DNA from: Spirochaetaceae bacterium
GTDB lineage: Bacteria; Spirochaetota; Spirochaetia; WRBN01
Direction: 5' to 3'
Length of the DNA stretch: 12,392 bases
NCBI GenBank assembly: GCA_020024055.1
Contig: JAHHUI010000036.1
Coordinates: 1 to 12,392 of the forward strand
Positions 7,091 through 12,392 of this stretch are shown in pieces. The notes under the pieces are model-generated. The model did not search any database. It saw only the letters and a list, made by a program, of their open reading frames with translations, and was not told the DNA's origin. Positions within the stretch are counted from its first letter, which is position 1, and every line of letters begins with the position of its first letter. Position numbers and translations under genes: made by a program.

Positions 7091-7648
7091 TCACAGCATT
7101 TTCACTTTTTCATCAATTTCATCGCACACTGCGCGCTCTGCCTGATATTGCACACACACTTCATCTGCAAATTCACTCTGATATTCAATCTCTTTTGTCT
7201 CTAAAAGTCTTTTCAGTTTTTCAAACTGCGCATAGCCCAGGCGATATTGCCGGCTTTCCTTTTCAATAAATTCCTGCATTTGCGCCAGAGACAAAGCTTC
7301 TTTCGCGGCGTCCTTATAGGCGCGTGAGAGGCCGCCTTTGCCCAGCAAAGTGCCCCCAAAATAACGAATCACCAGCACACACACATCCACCAGGGCGCTG
7401 TGCGTCAAAACCTCGAGCAATGGCCGTCCTGCCGTGCCATGCGGCTCGCCATCGTCATTAGAGCCACTGTGCCCGTTTTTCAACACATAAGCATAGCACA
7501 CATGCCTGGCTTTGGGGTGCATTTGGCGATATTCCTGGATAATTTTTTTAATCTCCTGTGCAGTGTGCACAGAAATCAAATGTGCCAGAAAACGGCTTTT
7601 TTTCACTTCAATTTCCGCATCACACGGCTGCAACAGCATCTTTGCCAC
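7091..7648 (-). CDS. yigZ: YigZ/IMPACT-family protein
   Basis: A 185-residue cytoplasmic protein of the YigZ (UPF0029, Impact N-terminal) family. Signature blocks are clear: KKSRF (16-20), HVCYAY (49-54), NDDGEPHGTAGRP (64-76) and RYFGGTLLGKGGLSRAY (95-111), followed by a smaller C-terminal domain (about 130-185) like that of bacterial YigZ. Length is a little below the usual 200 or so residues. The biochemical role of bacterial members is not settled; eukaryotic IMPACT acts in translational control through GCN1, and ribosome-related roles have been suggested for bacteria. The likely start is a GTG at 7648, only 2 bases after the DUF115 stop; an ATG three codons later is an alternative, and neither has a strong ribosome site, so translation probably depends on the upstream gene. 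Family assignment is very secure. Confidence 0.92.
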   Translation of the reverse strand: MAKMLLQPCDAEIEVKKSRFLAHLISVHTAQEIKKIIQEYRQMHPKARHVCYAYVLKNGHSGSNDDGEPHGTAGRPLLEVLTHSALVDVCVLVIRYFGGTLLGKGGLSRAYKDAAKEALSLAQMQEFIEKESRQYRLGYAQFEKLKRLLETKEIEYQSEFADEVCVQYQAERAVCDEIDEKVKML

Positions 7649-7650
7649 AA

Positions 7651-9168
7651 TTAAATCCGATTTTTTAAAAAATCTTGTGCCCAGTCAATCGCATGTGCCC
7701 AGGCCTGATCGACTTTTAAATTATCACGCACAAAATACGCCACCAAAGGCGCTAAAGTCATTAAAACAGGATCATGCCGGCTCTCTTGCCTTCCTGCCAA
7801 GCGGGCATCAAGAGTCAAAATCCTCTTGCGATAGCTGTGTATAAAATCCTGCCCCCTCACACAGGCAAAAGCGGCACCGACGGGCTGAATATCCTGCTGC
7901 ATCAATGCCCCAAAAGCACGCCGATAATCCAAGAAAAGAGCCGGTGTATACACCAAACCATGTTTGCTTTTCTCTTTTTGCAAATGCTGATAACGAAATA
8001 CTAAAGACAGCACATCATTTTCAAGGCCGCCAAGGCGGCAGGAAGCATGCATAAATTCGGGATAGACATACACTTCGCGCGCATAAGATTTTGCCTGGGG
8101 AAAACAAAAATCAAAGCCATAATATGTAATATCACGCGAAAGCAATTTGCCCAAGGCCAGCACGGCATAGCCTACATTGCCGCCCTGTGTGTCCAAAACG
8201 CCCAGGCCGCTCAAACGCGCAAGGGGATGGCCCCCGGCAAAAAAAAATGCCCCATACTGCCGAGCCAGGCTTGGCGGCGAGGCAATATCGCACAGGAGAG
8301 TAATTCCACTCGGATTCACGCCGACAAAATGACGAGACACAAGCGGCTGGGCATCTAAAGAAAGGACGAGATCGGGCTTGATTCCATTCTGCAACAAGGG
8401 GCGCAATGCCGCATCACAGGCAATGACAAAATGCCCCCTGCTTTGCATCTCTTTAATAGGGTCTATTCCCTCTTCCAAAGAAGGAGCCGCCCCGGCAAGA
8501 ACAACAGGACGGCCCACAGGCAAATTAAGAGGCCGCTGATGAGACTGATGATGATGCAGATTCATTAAAATATTAGTGAACCATGTCTTGGCAAAAAAAG
8601 CCTGGCTGGAAAGATCACCGGCCATTATATGAAAATATTCAGAGAGACCTTGCAAAACAGATCGGAAATAATCAGCCTGCTGATCGACAATCGGGCGCAA
8701 GGGATAATTGGCCAATTCCCCATGCCAAATGGGATGATAATGCACAGAAATCCAGGCCAAGAATTCATCCTGTGCACCCGGCACGGTCAATTCCACGCGC
8801 TCATCAGCCAGCACATCGCGCCGATCGACATGATGCAGCACGGCTTTCAGTCTGGACAAGGAAGATTCCAATATCAGCAGGCGCCGAAATTTCTGCTCTT
8901 TTAAAAATGGCAGCAGCTGATATCCGCAGCCAAAGCCCAGAAATAAAATACTTTCGGCATGGCAGCTTTCGCAAAAACGCGCACTCTCTCTTTCGGGGGC
9001 ATACATGGAATGCACAGCCTGGCCACTGTCTGTGTGAAGCACCCACAGGCCATTGCGGCTGAGCGCACCGATGCATTCATCTGCCTGTGTGTCCTCAAGG
9101 CGGTGGGCTAAATGGGGCCATCGCTGCTGAATTACTGCCAGGTTGTCTTTCCATATCTGCTCATTCAC
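7651..9168 (-). CDS. DUF115/Maf-type protein, probable motility-associated glycosyltransferase
   Basis: A 505-residue cytoplasmic protein of the DUF115 (MptE-like, Maf) family. The N-terminal third has a Rossmann-like stretch, ILFLGFGCGYQLLPFL (74-89), and a second strand near LLILESSLSR (97-106). The DUF115 core follows: PVVLAGAAPSLEEGID (221-236), CDAALRPLLQNGIKPDLVLS (251-270), and an SLD motif, then GGNVGYAVLALGKLL (329-343) and YYGFDFCF (349-356). Archaeal relatives are hydroxymethylpterin pyrophosphokinases, while many bacterial ones, often near flagellar genes, are Maf proteins that transfer nonulosonic acids to flagellin. The spirochaete setting with flgK 5 kb away favours the second role, but this is inference. 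The first usable start is a GTG at 9168; GAGG lies only 3 bases before it and a -10-like box 7 bases before it, so the message may be leaderless. yigZ follows after 2 bases. Confidence 0.8.
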   Translation of the reverse strand: MNEQIWKDNLAVIQQRWPHLAHRLEDTQADECIGALSRNGLWVLHTDSGQAVHSMYAPERESARFCESCHAESILFLGFGCGYQLLPFLKEQKFRRLLILESSLSRLKAVLHHVDRRDVLADERVELTVPGAQDEFLAWISVHYHPIWHGELANYPLRPIVDQQADYFRSVLQGLSEYFHIMAGDLSSQAFFAKTWFTNILMNLHHHQSHQRPLNLPVGRPVVLAGAAPSLEEGIDPIKEMQSRGHFVIACDAALRPLLQNGIKPDLVLSLDAQPLVSRHFVGVNPSGITLLCDIASPPSLARQYGAFFFAGGHPLARLSGLGVLDTQGGNVGYAVLALGKLLSRDITYYGFDFCFPQAKSYAREVYVYPEFMHASCRLGGLENDVLSLVFRYQHLQKEKSKHGLVYTPALFLDYRRAFGALMQQDIQPVGAAFACVRGQDFIHSYRKRILTLDARLAGRQESRHDPVLMTLAPLVAYFVRDNLKVDQAWAHAIDWAQDFLKNRI

Positions 9169-9175
9169 AGGCCTC

Positions 9176-9205
9176 AGTATAACTTTTCCCGGGGCGGCTC
9201 AGCAA
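9176..9205 (-). promoter_or_regulatory. Candidate promoter of the DUF115-yigZ operon
   Basis: On the minus strand TTGCTG (9200-9205) and TATACT (9176-9181) are separated by 18 bases. The -10 box matches the sigma-70 consensus at 5 of 6 bases; the -35 matches only its TTG. The -10 ends 7 bases before the GTG at 9168, so transcription would begin at or next to the start codon. Confidence 0.4.
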
Positions 9206-9226
9206 GAGACTATGCACGGCACACCA

Positions 9227-9255
9227 TAGACATTTTCATAAAAAACGGCTAGTCT
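9227..9255 (+). promoter_or_regulatory. Candidate promoter of the TraB-M23 operon
   Basis: TAGACA (9227-9232) matches the -35 consensus at 5 of 6 bases, and TAGTCT (9250-9255) is a weak -10 (3 of 6) at the ideal 17-base spacing. The -10 ends 7 bases before the ATG at 9263 and there is no Shine-Dalgarno sequence, again suggesting a leaderless message. The weak -10 leaves this uncertain. Confidence 0.35.
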
Positions 9256-9262
9256 TGTAACT

Positions 9263-10453
9263 ATGAATGCCCAAAATTCTTCCTTGCCTTATCACACTTT
9301 CATATTGAAAGACGGCACAGAAATTGCCTTGGTGGGCACAGCCCATGTTTCCCGGCAAAGTGTTCAGGATGTGGAAAACAGCATTGCGCATTTTTCTCCT
9401 GACATGATCTGTGTGGAATTAGATGCCAAGCGCTTTGAAAATATGAAAGATCCTGATCGCTGGAAAAAAATCAATCTGGTCACGGCGCTGCGCCAGGGCC
9501 AAGGATTTCTCATCATGGCGAATCTTATTTTATCGAATTATCAGCGCCGCATGGGCCAAAGCCTGGGTGTTCAGCCGGGGGCCGAAATGCTGTGTGCGAT
9601 TCAGGCAGCGGAAAGCAGGAATCTGCCCATCACGCTGTGCGATCGGAGTATCACCACCACGCTCACACGTGCCTGGCGCAAATGCGGATTTTTTGCCCGC
9701 ATGAAGCTCTTGTCCACATTGGCTGCCAGCAGTTTTTCCTCGGAAAAACTCTCTGAGGAGGAATTGGCGCGCCTGCGCGAGGGCGACATGCTCTCTGAAA
9801 TGCTGGAAACATTGGCCAAAGAGGCCCCTGTGATCAAGCAGGTGTTGATTGACGAAAGAGACCTGTATCTGGCCCAAAAAATTTATTCGGCTGCAGGAAA
9901 GCGCCGCCTGGCTGTCATCGGCGCCGGGCATATGCAGGGTGTTTTAAATGCATTAAAGAAACTGGATGAAGGCGAATCTATCGCCATAGACGAATTAGAC
10001 ATTGTGCCGCCGAAAACATGGCTGACACGACTGCAATCGCTGATTATTCCGGGCTTGTTGCTGCTTCTTTTTGCCCTTACTGCCCAGCGCGCGGGATCGG
10101 TGCAGGCGGGCAGTGTTCTAGCTAAAGAATGGCTGTTTTGGAATGTGCTGATGGGGGCTTTAGGCGGCGTGATTGCCTTGGCCAATCCGCTGATTATTCT
10201 GGTGAATGCCATTGTCTCTCCGTTCAGCAGCCTGATTCCCCTGCTCAGCGCAGGCACAGTCACTGCTTTGGTGCAGCTGTGGATGGACAAACCCAGAGTT
10301 GAAGATTTTGAGGGCCTGGCCCAATTACAAGGTGTGTACGCGTGGTATCGCAATCGTATCAGCCACGCACTCATCGTGTGGATGGCCTGCAGCATTGGCA
10401 GCAGCCTGGGCGCCTTGATTGCTCTGGGCCGCATTTCTACAATGGTGTCTTAG
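9263..10453 (+). CDS. TraB/PrgY-family membrane protein
   Basis: A 396-residue protein of the TraB/PrgY family, distant relatives of the TIKI proteases. The N-terminal domain (about 10-245) carries the family's conserved sites: GTAHVS (25-30), VELDAKR (51-57), LCDR (125-128), DERD (197-200) and GAGH (220-223); the His and acidic residues are thought to form a metal-binding active site in this superfamily. The C-terminal part has about four hydrophobic segments (near 258-273, 293-315, 320-340 and 368-388), anchoring it in the inner membrane. Enterococcal PrgY dampens the effect of a sex-pheromone peptide, but most bacterial members have no known substrate. I take the ATG at 9263 because the intergenic promoter candidates end just before it; no ribosome site is visible. 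It ends 8 bases before the M23 gene, so the two are co-transcribed. Confidence 0.87.
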   Translation: MNAQNSSLPYHTFILKDGTEIALVGTAHVSRQSVQDVENSIAHFSPDMICVELDAKRFENMKDPDRWKKINLVTALRQGQGFLIMANLILSNYQRRMGQSLGVQPGAEMLCAIQAAESRNLPITLCDRSITTTLTRAWRKCGFFARMKLLSTLAASSFSSEKLSEEELARLREGDMLSEMLETLAKEAPVIKQVLIDERDLYLAQKIYSAAGKRRLAVIGAGHMQGVLNALKKLDEGESIAIDELDIVPPKTWLTRLQSLIIPGLLLLLFALTAQRAGSVQAGSVLAKEWLFWNVLMGALGGVIALANPLIILVNAIVSPFSSLIPLLSAGTVTALVQLWMDKPRVEDFEGLAQLQGVYAWYRNRISHALIVWMACSIGSSLGALIALGRISTMVS

Positions 10454-10461
10454 AGTATCTG

Positions 10462-11367
10462 ATGAAATATTTCCTGCGTCTTCTTGTCTTCTCTTTTAGC
10501 CTTTTTCCTCTTGCCGCCCAGTCTTTACAGCACATAGAAAATCTCCATCAAAATGACCCGGTCTATCAGCAGCTGATGCAGGATATTATGGAAAATTACA
10601 AACGCTTCGCCGTAGGCAAAAAACCATTATCTTTAAATCTGTTCACTTATCGCACAAAAAAACATGATACATTGTACAGCGTGGCGGCGCGACTGAATCT
10701 TCCGTATGATACTATTGCAACATTAAACAGCATTGCCTCGCCTTCCCTTTTTCCGCGAGGCGATTTAATTTATCTGCCGAATATGTCAGGCATTGCCACG
10801 CGATCGGATGAAAATGATCCATTCCTGAGCAGCCTGGAAGATCGCCTGAAACAGGAGAACAGCTTTGGCCTTGAAATTCCGGGGCCCACCGGCGAGCGCA
10901 TTGCAGCGAATTTCTATCCCGCGCATAAATTCACCTCAGCAGAACGCACCACATTTCTCTCCAGCTTTTTATTGCCTCCCCTGCGGGGCATGAAACATGT
11001 CATCACCTCGCCTTTTGGGCGCAGAGGAAATCCATTCAAAAGCGGGCATTGGGAGATTCACACAGGGATAGACTATCGTGCCCCCATGCGCAGCGCCGTG
11101 CACGCGGCGCGATTCGGGCAGGTGATACGTGTAGGCAATCATCCTATTCTGGGCACGCATATTATCATCCGCCATGAAAAACGATATGAAACCGTTTACG
11201 GCCATCTCAGCCGCACATTAGTCAATCAGGGCGATCGTGTTTCAAATGGCCAAGTGATCGCCGAATCGGGCAATACCGGGCGCTCCACAGGGCCGCATCT
11301 GCACTTTGAAGTGCGCAAAGACGGCATGCCCATCAATCCGCTGCCCTTTCTACGCAGGAAAAATTAA
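10462..11367 (+). CDS. Secreted LysM and M23-domain peptidoglycan endopeptidase
   Basis: A 301-residue exported cell-wall protein. The ATG at 10462 starts a signal peptide (MKYFLRLLVFSFSLFPLAAQ) and has GAG 6 bases before it; the frame runs further upstream but only inside the TraB gene. One LysM domain (about 62-107, with YRTKKHDTLYSVAARLNLPY) binds glycan strands. The M23 domain (about 178-298) has the zinc site: H200 and D204 in HTGID, H248 in YGHLS and H279/H281 in GPHLHFEV, all intact, so it should be an active zinc endopeptidase cutting peptide crosslinks. The opening TSPFGRRGNPF is typical of this family. It is the second gene of the TraB operon, hinting at joint work in envelope growth or remodelling. 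Its stop overlaps the stop of the converging methyltransferase gene by 4 bases. Confidence 0.93.
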   Translation: MKYFLRLLVFSFSLFPLAAQSLQHIENLHQNDPVYQQLMQDIMENYKRFAVGKKPLSLNLFTYRTKKHDTLYSVAARLNLPYDTIATLNSIASPSLFPRGDLIYLPNMSGIATRSDENDPFLSSLEDRLKQENSFGLEIPGPTGERIAANFYPAHKFTSAERTTFLSSFLLPPLRGMKHVITSPFGRRGNPFKSGHWEIHTGIDYRAPMRSAVHAARFGQVIRVGNHPILGTHIIIRHEKRYETVYGHLSRTLVNQGDRVSNGQVIAESGNTGRSTGPHLHFEVRKDGMPINPLPFLRRKN

Positions 11368-12392
11368 ACTATTTTCTGAACCTTCACCCTGGCAAAACGC
11401 TGCTTTCCGTCAATATACGGATAATATTTTTTTTCCTGAATAAGCTTGTACCCTTTCTCCAATAATCCGTTGAGAATGGGCCTGGTTGATACGGCAAATG
11501 GTTCCGTATAATCCGAAGGTATATATCCCTGATCGACCAATAAAACCCCCGCGTCATCATATTTTTTGTATTTATCAGGTATTTCTTCTAACAGCATAAA
11601 TTTCAGCCGTTTATGATTAGGCCTGTCGGCGATGGGAATATTGGTGTACCAGTAACTAGGTGCTCTTGTCAGTTCTTTTTTAGGAGTTAAAAATAATCGC
11701 ACCTCATTATGCCCGGCCCATGCTAATTTATTTTTAAAATATGGGATAAAGGCCGTTGTAACAGGATTTGCTTCATTAGACAAAATCAAAAAATTCTTGC
11801 CGCTTTCTATAAGTATTTCCCAGAATTTTTTTGCAAGAGAAAACGGCGGATTTGTACAGACAATATCCGCCTCTTCATTCAAGATTTTCAAGGATATGTC
11901 GCTGTCAAAGCTTCCCGACCATCCTTTGGGAAAATCTTTCTTTTCTTCATATCCGTCTTTGGTAAAAATATACGCCTTAGACCCCGCGTTAAACAGATCC
12001 ACTGTTCCGCTGTAATGCGTGCATATCAGCCTCTTGAGTTTTAATCTGATGAAATGACGAATAAAAAATAAGGCAAAAGCCGAGGAATCTTTCTCTGTTT
12101 TTGTGTCGCCCACGGCATCATCGCAATTACAAAAAATTACTTTATCCCGCCAGATTTCCATCGGATACATATTAATCTCTTTTTCTATATCCTCATAGCG
12201 TGTATAAAACTCGTCATTTTGTGTCTTTTGCGCCTTCTGCAAAAGAGATTGCCAGGTGACCCCGCGTTCCTCCATGGTCGGCTTAGTTCTTTGGATTATC
12301 TTTGTGATCTGCCGCTTATCGGGCGGCTTAATAAAAATTTCTTTGACAAAAAGTTCATGAGATGTGATAAACCCGACATAATCATTAAAAAG
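11364..12392 (-). CDS. EcoRI-family adenine-specific DNA methyltransferase, N-terminus beyond right edge
   Basis: A DNA adenine N6-methyltransferase of the M.EcoRI family. Counting from the right edge, 342 residues are visible. NDEFYTRYEDIEKEI (59-73) and KVIFCNCDD (84-92) closely mirror SDEFYTQYCDIE and KVVYCNCDD of M.EcoRI as I recall it, and TNPPFSL (180-186) is the catalytic NPPF motif. M.EcoRI (326 residues) would begin at the equivalent of the ATG at 12275. Here the frame stays open for 39 more codons to the edge with protein-like sequence (DYVGFITSHELFVKEIF), and the ATG lacks a ribosome site. I therefore treat the gene as partial, perhaps with an extra N-terminal domain. No restriction endonuclease is visible on the left; a partner could lie to the right. 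The gene is more AT-rich than the M23 and TraB genes, suggesting transfer. It could protect the host in restriction-modification or act as an orphan regulator. Confidence 0.87.
   Translation of the reverse strand, partial: LFNDYVGFITSHELFVKEIFIKPPDKRQITKIIQRTKPTMEERGVTWQSLLQKAQKTQNDEFYTRYEDIEKEINMYPMEIWRDKVIFCNCDDAVGDTKTEKDSSAFALFFIRHFIRLKLKRLICTHYSGTVDLFNAGSKAYIFTKDGYEEKKDFPKGWSGSFDSDISLKILNEEADIVCTNPPFSLAKKFWEILIESGKNFLILSNEANPVTTAFIPYFKNKLAWAGHNEVRLFLTPKKELTRAPSYWYTNIPIADRPNHKRLKFMLLEEIPDKYKKYDDAGVLLVDQGYIPSDYTEPFAVSTRPILNGLLEKGYKLIQEKKYYPYIDGKQRFARVKVQKIV

Noticed and set aside
7659..7674. Perfect palindrome GATTTTTTAAAAAATC near the start of yigZ
   Set aside because: It lies inside the last codons of the DUF115 gene, consists nearly only of a T-run and an A-run, and cannot form a loop-bearing GC stem, so I do not call it a terminator or operator.
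8583..9062. 159-residue open frame on the plus strand within the DUF115 gene
   Set aside because: Antisense to a gene with clear family motifs; Arg/His/Pro-rich shadow-like sequence with no domain.
7651..9168. Call as a folate/pterin pyrophosphokinase on the basis of MptE similarity
   Set aside because: MptE activity is established for archaeal members; the bacterial long form with the extra N-terminal domain and flagellar context fits the Maf-type group better, and no pterin pathway gene is near.
9883..10434. 183-residue open frame on the minus strand within the TraB gene
   Set aside because: Antisense to a gene with conserved TraB motifs and membrane segments; no supporting start signal.
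10342..10461. N-terminal extension of the M23 gene by 40 codons
   Set aside because: The extension reads the end of the TraB gene in another frame and would hide the signal peptide that begins at 10462.
1..12392. Search for CRISPR arrays, tRNA or rRNA genes, transposase genes and insertion-sequence ends
   Set aside because: No regularly spaced repeats, no RNA-gene-like stretches in the short intergenic gaps, and no transposase-like protein were seen.

Overview
The window is compact bacterial chromosome with about a dozen protein genes, no RNA gene, no CRISPR array and no insertion sequence. All intergenic stretches are under 100 bases. The FlgK hook-junction protein is of the long (630-residue) spirochaete type, next to a FlgN-like chaperone. 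Several secreted proteins of unknown function and a DUF115/Maf-type protein fit the same picture. The most likely source is a moderate-GC spirochaete, probably Treponema or a relative; this is inferred from protein resemblance, with no database search.

Left block (minus strand, 4532 down to 1): flgN-like, flgK, a secreted CAP/SCP-domain protein whose start overlaps the flgK stop by 8 bases, a secreted DUF2259-like protein, and a further signal-peptide protein cut by the left edge. Spacing of -8 to about 60 bases suggests one transcript, so a flagellar hook gene appears to be expressed with three exported proteins. flgL, which usually follows flgK, is not in this position.

Middle block (plus strand, 4622 to 7086): a secreted protein of unknown function, coupled through an ATGA overlap to purB (adenylosuccinate lyase). 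It diverges from the flagellar block across an 89-base intergenic region. Facing it from the right is a minus-strand pair, a DUF115/Maf-like protein followed by a YigZ/IMPACT-family protein. purB and yigZ converge with only 4 bases between their stop codons.

Right block: a TraB/PrgY-family membrane protein and a LysM plus M23 peptidoglycan endopeptidase form a plus-strand pair that diverges from the DUF115 gene across 94 bases. On both sides of that region promoter-like hexamers lie only 7 bases before the start codon, which suggests leaderless messages. The M23 gene collides tail to tail (4-base overlap) with a minus-strand M.EcoRI-family adenine methyltransferase. That gene stays open to the right edge, so it is either N-terminally extended or its true start lies outside. 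It is visibly more AT-rich than its left neighbours and is the best candidate here for horizontally acquired DNA.

No complete novel system can be demonstrated. The points most worth following are the flagellum-linked secreted cassette, the extended EcoRI-type methylase at the edge, and the leaderless-looking divergent promoter pair.
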